This document shows, in pieces, positions 43,566-54,260 of a stretch of 64,000 bases of DNA (its first letter is position 1; the number at the start of each line of letters is the position of its first letter). The DNA comes from Telmatactis stephensoni (Eukaryota; Cnidaria; Anthozoa; Actiniaria; Isophelliidae): assembly GCA_029948255.1 (NCBI GenBank), contig JALIZF010001940.1, positions 1,729,501-1,793,500 on the forward strand. Reading direction: 5' to 3'. The notes beneath the pieces are model-generated. The model saw nothing but the letters and a program-made list of their open reading frames with translations, was not told where the DNA came from and did no database searches. The position numbers and the translations under genes are program-made.

Positions 43566-44267
43566 TGTTTGGGGTGCCTGTGGTACATCATCGCCAGTGA
43601 AATCCGAAAATCGACCTTCGATATGGGATGGATGGCAACCGCTGGGCGCATGTATCGTGTATACCGAAATCATCGCCAGTAAAATCCGAAGACGTCGATT
43701 TCTCAAGAATAGTAGGCTGCTCTCCGGCGCTCGAAGCAATAAAGGTAGAGCTACCAAAACCCTGTGGTAACAGGTCAAAATATTGACCAGATGTTCTTTT
43801 GATGCCATAATCAGCTAAGGTTTACAATAAGCTGACGATTATATTCTAAGGCTAATAGAAAGGACATTAAAAATATGATAAACGATTAAAGATATTCATA
43901 TCATAAGAACAAAATAATTACTTCATTTTCACTCCATTATACAGGGGAAAAAAGTCATTCAATGATATATTCATTGATATCTTTTCTCTTAGGAGGTAAT
44001 TGAACTTGGACTGACAAAATGCCAAAAATAACCTTTGTTGTTTTTTTTTCTCTTTTTATCAACGATCAATACACAAGACTTCCCTATCAGAAAATAGTTA
44101 AACTCTTACTTACTCTTTTTTAACACAAAATGATTTTCTGTCTTCAGCTTCCTTGTTCGCGTTCTCTCGTTTTTGTTTGTTTGGTTTTTCATTGTTTGTT
44201 CTTTTTTTCTATAGCTTGTGTGCGTGCTGGTGCCTTTTGACTGTTTAATTTTTTTCATTTAGTTCTT
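43566..44267. other. Intergenic, nothing recognised
   Basis: Frames at 43557-43808 overlap on both strands and lack recognisable domains. AT-rich. Confidence 0.45.
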
Positions 44268-44685
44268 ATAACTTCCTGTATCAGGGCCGCTGAGTAAATA
44301 TCTCATTCATTTGATAATAGTTACGTGGTATGTAAAGTAAATATATCTGATATTCCTCTTGCATACTAATGTCAGTTTTCTAATTGCTCTATTTTAGTTG
44401 ATGATACCATTGATGAGTTAAGTGTGTTCTATGTAAACAACTTTCAAAGTGATCAATGATTTGAGAACTCGATCTTGCAATTGAAATGACATTTAATATA
44501 TCCCTTAGCACTTCCTCTATATACAAGTAATGTATAAACGAAAATAGAAATGCATCTGTTTGATATTTTTGAAAAATAGTAAATAATAGATATTCGTGAC
44601 AAAAGCAGAATTTCAGTTTTGACATTATCTCATTTACTTCTTATAACGTCCTGTATCAGGGCCGGTGAGTAAATATCTTATTAAA
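44268..44685 (+). repeat. Direct repeat pair and upstream module V
   Basis: cctgtatcagggccgctgag (44274) recurs as cctgtatcagggccggtgag about 375 bp later (44649). The sequence between (44420-44630: tcaatgatttgagaactcg ... gcagaatttcagttttgac) matches 54985-55170, and more weakly 46640-46800. Thus the receptors at 44950 and 55673 share this upstream module. Confidence 0.75.
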
Positions 44686-44789
44686 TACATTAAATATTCT
44701 AACGGGTATGAACAATTACTCGAAATATCACGTTACTAGTAAATGCCAGACATTTATCTGTAGAATTTCTCAAAATTGCTCAAGTTCTC

Positions 44790-44945
44790 TCTGAGGAAAG
44801 CTCAAAATGTTCAGAATGCTGTTTATTACAAAGTTTTGAGTTCCAAAAAGACGTTTTCTACCAAGACAGTACTAGATCTAGAATCTTTTCAGCTGCGTAC
44901 TAAGAGGAAAAGAGACAAGCGCTCACAAGTGCTGAACCGTTTTGT
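44790..44945 (+). promoter_or_regulatory. Receptor upstream block (candidate 5' UTR)
   Basis: tgttta-ttacaaagttttgagttcc and accaagaca occur here as they do before 35959 and 39612. The block happens to be open in the receptor frame, which lengthens the frame artificially by 58 codons. Confidence 0.5.
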
Positions 44946-44949
44946 CAAC

Positions 44950-45867
44950 ATGAACAATTCTACTTCACAAGAAAAAGAACCAAACTATTTGAACAATTTG
45001 ACGCATATTCTGGAAACAAATGTTCATTTCCGCAACTATCTTTACTGCATGATCGTCTTCAATGTTCTCACCTCCATTCTAGCTGCAGTTTTCAACTTTT
45101 TGGTCGTTTTGACTTTTGTAAAGACAGCTTCTTTACGAACTCCCTCCTACATTTTCATTCTTAGCTTGGCCTTCTCTGACTTGGGAGTCGGGCTGGTGAC
45201 ACAGCCAGCGTATTGTTGCAGTTTGATTGCCTGTTTGATGAAGAATACCTTTTTGTACGGGAACAGTTGGAATGTATATCTTAGCACGTATCGCATATTA
45301 ATACCAGTTTCGTTTGCCACAGTTAGTTGCATAACTATCGATAGGTTTCTTGCAGCTCACTTGCGTCTGAGATACCAACAACTTGTCACAACCAAGCGGT
45401 CTTACACAGTTGTGATAATAATTTGGGTTGTTAGTTTGTTGTGGAATTTTGCACTTGGAACACATAAAACATGGGTGTTTATTTTCCACAATAGTTTGGG
45501 ATTGGTACTCCTTATTTTTGACATTACTCTGATGTGGAAAATTTCTCGAGCGATTCGACGGCACGCAGCACAGATCCAAGCTACCCAACAGCAACCACAA
45601 CCGCCAACCATGAACATGCAGAGATACAAGAAATCTGTCAAGACCATGTACTACATCATGGGTGTATTTCTAGTGTGTTATCTGCCTGCTTTGATCTTTT
45701 TCCTTGTGATGACAGGGGTTAATATGGGAATAGAGCGGCTTTATAATTATGCAGTGCTTTTAGCTAATACACTTGTTCTGGTGAACAGTGCGTTGAATCC
45801 CTTCATTTACTGCATGAGAATAGAAGAAATGCGTAACGCTTTGGTTGAGTTGTTGCGCAGACAGTGA
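44950..45867 (+). CDS. Class A GPCR, array member, intact
   Basis: Receptor of 305 residues, taken from the family MNNST start at 44950; an in-frame ATG at 44776 would add 58 residues but corresponds to the conserved non-coding upstream block of the siblings. Landmarks are sequons at N3 (NST) and N16 (NLT), LRTPSYIFIL, D77 in TM2, TQPAYCC, DRF 131-133, TTKRSYTVV, a Q/P loop (ATQQQPQPPTMN), CYLP 243-246, NPFIY 283-287 and a tail ending LLRRQ. It is unusual in CMR rather than CWR after NPFIY, AC rather than AW at residues 94-95, and a shortened third extracellular loop. It lacks the TM3 cysteine and TM5 proline as do all siblings. Confidence 0.94.
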   Translation: MNNSTSQEKEPNYLNNLTHILETNVHFRNYLYCMIVFNVLTSILAAVFNFLVVLTFVKTASLRTPSYIFILSLAFSDLGVGLVTQPAYCCSLIACLMKNTFLYGNSWNVYLSTYRILIPVSFATVSCITIDRFLAAHLRLRYQQLVTTKRSYTVVIIIWVVSLLWNFALGTHKTWVFIFHNSLGLVLLIFDITLMWKISRAIRRHAAQIQATQQQPQPPTMNMQRYKKSVKTMYYIMGVFLVCYLPALIFFLVMTGVNMGIERLYNYAVLLANTLVLVNSALNPFIYCMRIEEMRNALVELLRRQ

Positions 45868-46900
45868 CACTGATCGTGCAAAGTTATTTATATCACATGT
45901 ATATCTTATCTTCATAAGTTGGACTTGAGTGAGCTCACTCAAATTGTAAATATTTAAAAGGTGATCAATGTCTAAGTTTAATCAGTATTGTTCAATGATT
46001 CTATTGTTAGAAAATAAAATAAAGTAAAGGAGAAATGATAAAAAAATACATAAGTAAGGTCAGGACTGTTTTAAAACTTACAGTTGTTAGGCTCGTGGTT
46101 GTGGTATTTTATAGGTTTTATGTTAGGTTTTGATTGTCTGAATAGAAACGAATGTCCGGTAATTTTGACTTCAAATCTGATGATAAAATCCCGTTCCGAA
46201 GAAAAGTTTTTCAGAAATGAGGAAAGCGAGGTACCAACAAAGCCACCGAAGACAAAAATATCGAATTTAAAGAGCAAAACCATATTAAATATGTATTTAC
46301 CTGCAGAACATTTTTTGGTCAAAATTTTGAAAAGTGATTTTATTTTCACTTCCACCTTGCACTCATAAACTTGCACTCATGTATAAATAGAAATAGTTCA
46401 GTGATGGGTAAAATAAATGAGTAGATAAATACCCAGGTAGTAGCTTAGAATATAGGTGGTTGGAAATCAGGAAATACGCTAACAGAGTGTATAAAATGAG
46501 AACAATTGGTAGATTTATCAAAGAAATGTAACCGAAAACTTTAAACAAAATCATAGTTCTATGGCTTGTTGATTCAGCAAAACTCTTTCTTTAGACCATC
46601 CTTTTCCTTTATTATTATTATTTTTTAATTTCCTCACTAGTTGGTTGACGACGTGATCAATGATTTAAGAATTATCGATTATCGATCCTAAAACTGAAAT
46701 GGGAATTCAAAATTAAAATTTATCCCTCAGAACTTCCTTTAAATTAGTTTTTTAATGTGAAGATGAACTATATTTAGCATTTTGATATTTCTTATTCGTA
46801 AAAATAATAGATAGATTAGATAATGAATGCTGTCAATAATAAATTAAGAATTCTTGCTATTGATATAGCAGTTTATTTAACTCTTTGAACTTCATGGTAG
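45868..46900. other. Intergenic, no gene accepted
   Basis: Has AATAAA-type signals near 46010-46025. Overlapping frames on both strands at 46071-46376 show no known domain. A weak copy of upstream module V lies at about 46640-46800 with no receptor behind it. Confidence 0.45.
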
Positions 46901-47255
46901 CCGCTCCCCTTCCTTCCTTCATTTCCTCCTTCCTTCATTTCCTCCTTCCTTCATTCCCTCCTTCCTTCCTTCCTTCCTTTAATTCTTTTCTTCCTCCCTT
47001 CCTCCCTTCCTCCCTTCCTCCCTTCCTCCCTTCCTCCCTCCCATCCTCCCTTCCTCCCTCCTTCCTTCCTTCTGTCCTTCTTTCCTTTCTTCCTTCTGTC
47101 CTCCCTCCCTCCCTTCCTTACTTCCTTCCTTCTGTCCTTCCTTCCTTCCCTCCTTCCTTCCTTCCTTCCTTCCTTCCTTTCTTCCTTCCTTCCTTCCTTC
47201 TGTCCTTCCTTCTTTCCTCTCCTGCTTCCTTTCTTCCCTCCCTCCTTCCTAAGCT
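46901..47255. repeat. Polypyrimidine tract (TTCC)n/(CTTCC)n
   Basis: About 350 bp almost purely C and T, of the form ccttccttcctccctt. The Ser/Phe/Leu/Pro frame over it (46885-47307) is an artefact. A further pyrimidine-rich stretch lies at about 47400-47520. Confidence 0.95.
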
Positions 47256-48063
47256 TATTTTTTCATTTATTTTCTTTCATTCGTTCATTCATTTGTCTTT
47301 TTGTTAATGTGTTCTTCGTATTTTTTTTTCTTAAAACGTCTCGGGAATGTTCTTCTAAACTGTTAAAATTCAACGTCGTTTCCAGGTCCCTTTCAATTCG
47401 TTATCCCTTTCCTTTTCCATTTCCTTTCGTTCTTCTTTTTCCCGTTGAGTTCTCTTTCCTTTTTTCCATTCCATTTCCTTCAGTTTTCTGTTTCTTTTCG
47501 TTTTCTTTTTCCCTTTCTTGTTGCCGTAAACGAAGTTTTGGTAAAAGACCAGACGTTTAAACAAAAAGTCATTCTTTCATCAATGTCACCTATCTAATTA
47601 AAAAAGCCGATTCCATTAATTCTCTTTACATTTTGGTTATTATTTGACGAAGGACAAAATAAATGTTTTCTCTGTTGAAGAATGAAAAACTTATGAAACA
47701 TCTAATTCGTTGTTCTTTTATTACCTTCTGTTATCTTACAACTATATTTCCTTGGTTATTCTTCCCTTTTGATTTTACTTGGCCTCTGAAGAAATACAGA
47801 CGAATAGATCAACAGAACATTTGTTTGAATCGTTTATCAATTCATATTTTCCATCATTTTGTCATTAATTATTTCTGTTTTTTTTCCTTTATGGAAATTT
47901 AAATGATAAGCTTTACACATGATAATTGCCACAATTATAAATGTATCTGCAGTCAGTCAATCAATTAATCATTCGTTTATTCGTTCTTCTTTTTATTTCA
48001 TTTCTATTCTATTCGTTCTAACTGTTATTTCAGTTTACAATAGCACCTTACATGATATCATTT
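47256..48063. other. Intergenic, nothing recognised
   Basis: Pyrimidine-biased then AT-rich sequence. No supported gene. It forms the 3' flank of the minus-strand receptor. Confidence 0.5.
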
Positions 48064-48996
48064 TCAATGTCTCCGCAATAGCTGAAGCAAAGCGTTCCGT
48101 ATTTCTTCTATTCTCCAGCAATAAATCAATGGATTCAAAGCACTATTCAATAAAACTAATGTATTAGCTAAATGTACTGTATAAAGAAGAGCTATCTCGT
48201 TTATGAATCTACTGTTCTTGGCTGCTTTCAGACCATGGTACACAAGATAGATAATATAACTTGGTAAATAACACACTAAAAATACACCAAAAATGGAGTA
48301 CATTGTTTGCACAGATTTCTTGTATCTTTGCTTGTCCATTCTTGGTTGATTTGGTTGCTGTTGAAAATGAATCTGTGCTGAGTGGCTTCGAATTGCTCGG
48401 GAGATTTTTAGCAAAAGAAAGATGTTGAAAATAACGATCAATATTATAAGTGAATCATTAACAATTTGCAATATAGTTCTGCTTGTTTCCAGAACAAAAC
48501 TCCAGGGCAAACTAAGACTCCAAATCACGATTACAACCGTGTAAGACCGCTTGGTTGTGACAAGTTGTTGGTACCTCAGACGCAAACGAACAGCAAGAAA
48601 TCGATCGATTGTGATGGAAGTAATTGTGAGAAGCGAAGCAGTTACTAGAATGTTAAACGCTCTAATGAACACTTTCAAACTCCTTTTATATGGCAAATGA
48701 TTGTTCGTTGTCCAAGCAATTAAGCGGAAACAATATGCCGGCTGCGGAATCACTCCAACTCCAAAATCCGATATGGCCAAGCAGAGAATCAGAATATACG
48801 ATGGTGTTCGTAAAGAAGCTGTCTTTACAAAAGTCAAAATGACCAAAAAGTTTAAAATCGCAGCAAGAATTGAGCTGAGAAAATTCAAGACAATCAGGAA
48901 ATACAGGTAGTTGCGGAAATAAACATTTGTTTCCAGAATAAGCGTCAAGTAGTCAAAATCGCTCAGTACTTTTTCTTGTGCAGTCAAATTGTTCAT
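48064..48996 (-). CDS. Class A GPCR, array member, intact, inverted
   Basis: The only full array receptor on the minus strand; 310 residues. Landmarks are MNNLTAQE (sequon NLT), FDYLTLILETNVYFRNYLYF, LRTPSYILI, D77 in TM2, IPQPAYC at the end of TM2 (Pro replacing Thr), DRF 131-133, TTKRSYTVV, loop FQQQPNQPRMDKQRYKKS, CYLP 242-245, NPLIY 288-292 and a tail ending LLRRH. Its TM4-TM5 region (LETSRTILQIVNDSL) is nearest to the copy at 19380, so it may derive from that subgroup by an inverted duplication. No TM3 cysteine or TM5 proline. Upstream (higher coordinates) lies a repeat related to one before 39612. Confidence 0.95.
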   Translation of the reverse strand: MNNLTAQEKVLSDFDYLTLILETNVYFRNYLYFLIVLNFLSSILAAILNFLVILTFVKTASLRTPSYILILCLAISDFGVGVIPQPAYCFRLIAWTTNNHLPYKRSLKVFIRAFNILVTASLLTITSITIDRFLAVRLRLRYQQLVTTKRSYTVVIVIWSLSLPWSFVLETSRTILQIVNDSLIILIVIFNIFLLLKISRAIRSHSAQIHFQQQPNQPRMDKQRYKKSVQTMYSIFGVFLVCYLPSYIIYLVYHGLKAAKNSRFINEIALLYTVHLANTLVLLNSALNPLIYCWRIEEIRNALLQLLRRH

Positions 48997-49484
48997 GTCG
49001 GCAAAACTTTTTAGCTCGGTCTGACAACTTGAACGCTTGTTCTTCTTCTCTATTTTTCAGTCACGTGATAAACATCCTTGTCTTCAGGTGTCGGGTGAAG
49101 ATCCGGTTTCCTAGACAGCCGCAGTTTTTGTCATCAAACAAAACCGAGTAAACTTATGCTTCAGTCAGACTACTAAAGAGTACAGAATAAAAAAAACTTA
49201 CTGAGTGTTGAGAACGTTTCTTAGAGGGTAGACTGGCAAGTTTGATGGGTAGGAAAGAGTACACACAGCTTTGTAATTAATCATCAACTTATTCTCATAA
49301 TGGTGATCAATATATTGAATTAACTAAGTTTTTAATGAAGACTGTTTGGTCTATTGCTTATTTATGCGTATTTAAGCGCTTCTTGAATTGAACTATATGA
49401 ACATGAAAACACTGCGATAAAAACCTTGATTTAGCAAGTCTCGGCAAGCCTATTCCATTTTTTACAACACGTGATACTAATATC
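48997..49484. other. 5' flank of the inverted receptor
   Basis: No gene. I could not find the caccaagacaaa phrase at the usual distance on the minus strand, so this copy may have a different upstream region. Confidence 0.4.
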
Positions 49485-49735
49485 GTAATCTAATTGGTTG
49501 GTTAGAGTGTGTCAATAAGAGGACAGACACACTGCTGACGCGTTTCGGCGCGCGCGCTTGTTCTGTTGCTCCATTTGCAAAGGATTTTTTAACTTTTATC
49601 TCAAATAAGTGTTGTAAAAAATGCTGCGCTGCGCTCGTGATTCCACTTGAGTTTTGAACATTTTATGACGTCAAGAGTGTGTCAATAAGAGGACAGGCAA
49701 CTCAAAACCATCTTCAATTTGTTAAATTGAATACT
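49485..49735. repeat. Interspersed repeat related to 39160-39395
   Basis: gtgtcaataagaggacagac occurs twice in direct orientation (about 49509 and 49679). The first part matches the complement of 39290-39395 (tttttaacttttatctcaaat, gcgtttcggcg) and the second part matches 39160-39270 directly. The arrangement suggests a rearranged or compound copy of one element. Confidence 0.75.
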
Positions 49736-50668
49736 ATAAATGAAAAATGTTCTTGATGCCCATTGGATAAGAGGCGAAAACAAAAAAGAATTCGGTGCAA
49801 ATTGGAGTTTTAGAAATAAAAACCGCATTAAAGTCAAACTCTCTCGGTTCTACCCTTGTTCAAAAAATTTTAGAGCCAGGTGGTAGAGAGGTAGATTTTA
49901 GAGGTGGTTTTTAAATTAATTTCAATTCAAATAGGAAATTTTAGCGTCAATAGAACGGACACAGAGCGTCATGAATGAGGTACCAACAATATTATTCTTT
50001 TTTCTTTAATGTGACACTATTAAAGTGTGGAACTTAATTAGATTGGTCTTCGTGGACACAGTGGCTATTCAGCTATTGAAATATTTCTTGTTGTTTTTTC
50101 TATTTGGCGGCAGATTTTGCTGACTTGACGCAACTAATCTTTTATCGCAAAATTAATTTTTTTGTAAAGCAATTAGACCAAATAATCCATTACCTTTTCT
50201 TACCTTGCACTGCACTTAAAAATTTCATTATAATAAGTCGTCATGAGTCAGAGATAATAATCGCCTGGGTTGTTAACTTTTGTTAAAAGTATCAGCAAAT
50301 TTTCTTTATAGCTTGTTTGATATTGCCACATCTTCATTTTGCAAGGAAAAACAAATATTGGAACAGTGTGCACAACCTGGTATATGAAATGATTATGTAT
50401 TCTTTACTCTATTCGACCTGTTTTTCAACGAGACGCCAAAAATCCTGATATTCTGTATTGCCCAGCTCAAGAATAGAGAACATTACAGCGGACTTTCATC
50501 TTTTTTTTCTATTGAACAACTTTTTTTGAAACTTTGACGCTTCAAAACGACACATACTTTGTAAACCAATATAGGCTAGCTCGAAAGAGAAGCAGCTGGC
50601 TCCATATGCTAACAACACGAGGACACGCCAAGCGTTCAAGTCCACAAAACTGAACAATTTTTGCCAAC
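49736..50668. other. Spacer before an intact receptor
   Basis: AT-rich, no gene. The receptor-proximal part (50560-50668) is only loosely similar to the other upstream blocks. Confidence 0.45.
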
Positions 50669-51562
50669 ATGAACAATTCTACAGCACAAGAGAAAGCACT
50701 AGAACTTAATGTTCACTTTCGCAACTATCTGTATTTCCTGATTGTCTTTAATGTTCTCAGCTTGATCCTGGCTGCAGTTTTAAACTTTGTGGTCATTGTG
50801 ACTTTTGGAAAGACAGCTTCTTTGCGAACTCCCTCGTACATTCTAATTGTTTGCTTGGCCTTCTCTGACTTGGGCGTTGGTTTAGTTATGCAGCCGACTT
50901 ATTGCTACCGTTTGATTGCCTGGTTGGCGAAAAATCCTCCTTTGCATTATAAACTTAAGAATCTGTTCTTTCGGATGTATGGCATACTGATAACTGCTTC
51001 GATGCTAACTGTTACATCCATCACTATCGATCGGTTTCTTGCTGTTTGCTTGCATCTGAGGTACCAACAACTTGTTACAACTAGTCGTTTACACGCTGTG
51101 GTGATAATAATCTGGGTTGTTAGTTTGTTGTGGAGTTTTGCACTCGGCACAATGAACACTTGGCTGTTGACTTTCTATCATGCTTTCGAATTTCTAATTG
51201 TTATTCTGAATATTTCTCTGATGGTGAAAATCTCTCTAGTGATTAGAAAGCACTCAGCTCAGATCCATGCTCAACAACAACCACAACAACCAACCATAAA
51301 CATACGGCAAAGAAAATCTGTCAATGTGATGTACTATCTCATGGGAGTGTTTTTAGTGTGCAATTTGCCGAGTTATCTCATTTATCTTGCAAGATATGTG
51401 CTGGATTCTTGTGGCGTCAGTACAGCTGAGATAGGCTTTAGCTTTGCAGGGCAATCAGCTAATACACTTGTTATGATAAACAGTGTATTGAATCCGTTTA
51501 TTTACTGCTGGAGAATACAAGAAATACGGAACGCTTTGCTTCAGATGTTGCGCAGACAATAA
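50669..51562 (+). CDS. Class A GPCR, array member, intact, short N terminus
   Basis: Receptor of 297 residues, the shortest intact copy. About 13 residues present in siblings between QEK and the HFRNYLYF stretch (the DFDYLTLILE region) are missing, which shortens the extracellular N terminus without breaking frame. Landmarks are sequon N3, LRTPSYILI, D67 in TM2, QPTYCYRLIAW, DRF 121-123, HAQQQPQQPTIN loop, CNLP 231-234, NPFIY 275-279 and a tail ending LRRQ. The usual TTKRSY after TM3 is TTSRLH. TM3 cysteine and TM5 proline are absent. The start is the family MNNST methionine after gccaac. Confidence 0.94.
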   Translation: MNNSTAQEKALELNVHFRNYLYFLIVFNVLSLILAAVLNFVVIVTFGKTASLRTPSYILIVCLAFSDLGVGLVMQPTYCYRLIAWLAKNPPLHYKLKNLFFRMYGILITASMLTVTSITIDRFLAVCLHLRYQQLVTTSRLHAVVIIIWVVSLLWSFALGTMNTWLLTFYHAFEFLIVILNISLMVKISLVIRKHSAQIHAQQQPQQPTINIRQRKSVNVMYYLMGVFLVCNLPSYLIYLARYVLDSCGVSTAEIGFSFAGQSANTLVMINSVLNPFIYCWRIQEIRNALLQMLRRQ

Positions 51563-53524
51563 TATTGTGTACATTTGTTACTGTGTAAATTAATAAACTA
51601 AAAGTTACTTCCATGAATTAAAATATAATATATCCATATAGTTTGACGAAACTACATAGTAAACTAACTCCAATTAGCATATTTCTGAGAATTATATAAA
51701 AATAATCTTTAAAAAGTTCGTAGCTTAAATCAATTCTATTTGTAGATAATCAACTAATGTTATAGATTTATTTATTATCAACCATATCGTTTTCTAATCT
51801 TTCTTTTCCTATTCATTTCTTTACAACAAAACTTAACATAATAAACTGAGGGCTAACACGATAACTTTCCAGTTTACTTAGCCCTCGAGCACCACTATAC
51901 AAAATCTATCCTCTATTAATCAAAATGTTAAATTTATTATCTTATCTTATATATCTATTATACTGTATATTATTTGAATCAAAAGTGTGCAAATAAAACA
52001 GTTTCAGTTTCAGATTCAGTTTTGAACGCTGAAATTCATGAATGAATAAATGAGTTTTATTTTCTTATTTTTCTTTCATCAGTTCTTACGTTTTTTTTAT
52101 GTTAGTGAGCGGAGACAAAGAAACAATGGCTGAAACTATTGAATACAGACTCTTGCAGACAATTTCCATCTCTTCAATTCAATTACATTGGAGAACCAAC
52201 AATAACAAAGATATTTTGCCTTGAGTAAAGTTTTATTTCAGATATTTGTACAAGAAATCGCATATGAGTGGTGTTTTAAAGAATAAGATCAACGATTGTA
52301 GCATTAAGTCCTTTATGATTTCAGATTCTACAACATCAATGGATACGATGGACGGGGGAGGCTTATACGATGTAAACTGAAACGACTTCAAAATTGTACG
52401 CTGAAATCCTTCCATTCTAGATGGGGAAATATTTGCATCGGAGCTCAAGTGAATCGACATGGACAATGGCATGAGGTATACTAATAGTCGAGGTACGATA
52501 ATTAAATTGCGATTCTGATTTATTCTCTTCTCTCTCACGCATTCAATTCTCTTCTTATTTTGGACGCCATTTTATGGTGCAAAGTCCGCGCGTGCGCAGT
52601 ACTGATGTCCGCGATTTCTGGCCATGAATTTTTTTACCAGTAAATTAGACGTTGCAGTCCGTTTTCTCTCCAACTATAACAGTACAATTTTTTTGCTAAC
52701 ACTTCTAATTATAAGGAAAAGATGACAAAAAGGCAAAAAGGGTGTCCACAGCGAGGAACTATATCCCCATATTATTTCAACCCCCTGATAAATTATAGAG
52801 CTATGTAAAAAGATAACAAAAACTATACTTCTAATGTAGTATGCTTCACTTCTGACAGTTATATTCATTACTTTTGATCAAATTCATGCTGTTCTCGTAC
52901 CAACAACTTCAGTTTTGGGAAGGTAAGTTTTAAAAGGATTCTAAAAGGAGCAAAAGAATGATAAAAGAACTTTCGGATTGAATTTATAAAAAAGAATCAT
53001 CCATAGACAGTCAAACAACGGTCAAGATCAATCAGGTTTGGAATATAAACTTCTGTACATTTGAAACTTACAATTTCATCAATGCTAATTATACAAAAGT
53101 TTGAAAAAGAAGATTGGCCTAATATGTTTTTCAAAAGCGCCGGCAAATTTTCTTGACAGCGCCGGCGCCCTATTTGATATTGCCGCATCTCAATTTGGTA
53201 AAGATATATTAAAAGAATACACCATATGGACTGACATACAACTGTTCAACTCTTTCCCTTTATTGATTCGTTTTACTAAAGACTAATAAGTTCAAGCTAG
53301 AGTCTTAGTTTAAACAGCCAAGAGATCTAGAACTAGAGCGAATTTTTAAGATTTTTCAAAGAAACAGAAATCAATAATCCTGCCTGGTCTAGATCAAAAC
53401 AAAAGAAAACAATGCAAATAGTGTCTTCTAATGCCTATATCTCGTAGATCAGAAAACTTTCGTTGAAACATATGAAGTAATCAAATTCTATTTTTATTTT
53501 TATTTTTTATTACGATCAAAAGAT
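51563..53524. other. Intergenic, probable retroelement tail, no gene accepted
   Basis: About 51960-52012 (gtgcaaataaaacagtttcagtttcag) looks like a LINE 3' end. A 101-codon minus frame (52233-52538) has no recognised domain and is not called. Otherwise AT-rich. Confidence 0.4.
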
Positions 53525-53607
53525 GGGTGTCCTCATATAATTAGTTTACATTTTTTGTAAGCTAGAGTTTAATTGACACATAAATAAAGATATTATTATT
53601 ATCATCA
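53525..53607 (+). mobile_element. Non-LTR retrotransposon 3' tail (candidate)
   Basis: Same family as 42418-42503: gtgtcctcatataattagttta, gtaagctagagt, attgacac, aataaag, ending in a short (TTA)n. Coding part absent, consistent with strong 5' truncation. Confidence 0.6.
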
Positions 53608-54044
53608 AATATCGTAAAAGATTTTAATAAATATAGTATGCTAAATTTGGAGAATATTCACACACTATACAGGCTTACCAATCTCTATATTAGTGGAAGC
53701 AATTGTATGGGCTTCCTGTGGCATCTAAATGACTGTTAATCAAAATCAACACAGCTCGAATTTCTCTTCTAGATTCTCTCTCTTTAGCAGCATATGCGCA
53801 TGCATGATTCATAATAAGAACTAAAGTTAACAAAATTTAGCTAAGGAAATTTTGTAATAGATGAATGAAGTGGTGCCGACTAAGGAACTAATAAATAACG
53901 AGCTAGAAACAATTTCTATCAAAATGTTAACTGAAATTAACTTAATTCACTAAAAACCAAGCAGAACTGATACCGCGTGTGTTTAGCTGTTTTCACTTCT
54001 TTCATCAACAACTCGACATTCAGGGTCGATTCCTTCAAAAAACG
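53608..54044. other. Intergenic, nothing recognised
   Basis: AT-rich, no gene. Confidence 0.5.
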
Positions 54045-54260
54045 TTACTTGGAGTCAACTGATCTAATGTTTGAACAATAGAAAGATATACCACCTAAGA
54101 AATATTTATCATGTCCTTTCATAGGACGTCAAATTCTAAAGTGGTTTTGAGAAAAGGATCAACCTTCGATGCTTTTTAAAGTTGACATCTTTGATTATAC
54201 AAGCAAGATTCATCTCTATATTGCAAGTGACGTACTTATAGATAATTGTGCGTGATAGTA
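54045..54260 (+). repeat. Upstream module U, diverged copy 3
   Basis: Matches parts of 34460-34740 (atgtttgaacaatagaaagatat; gattatacaagca; tgcaagtgac), 1.4-1.6 kb before the receptor at 55673. The spacing agrees with the other two copies. Confidence 0.6.

Noticed and set aside
44776..44949. 58-residue N-terminal extension of the receptor at 44950
   Set aside because: The sequence corresponds to the non-coding upstream block of sibling genes, and the family start MNNST is at 44950.
46071..46376. Overlapping frames of about 95-100 codons on both strands
   Set aside because: No domain, no splice context, and both strands are open to a similar extent.
46885..47564. Ser/Phe/Leu/Pro-rich frames and their complement
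   Set aside because: They lie on the polypyrimidine tract and its pyrimidine-rich continuation.
52233..52538. 101-codon minus-strand frame
   Set aside because: Some protein-like composition, but no motif, splice signal or neighbour supports it.
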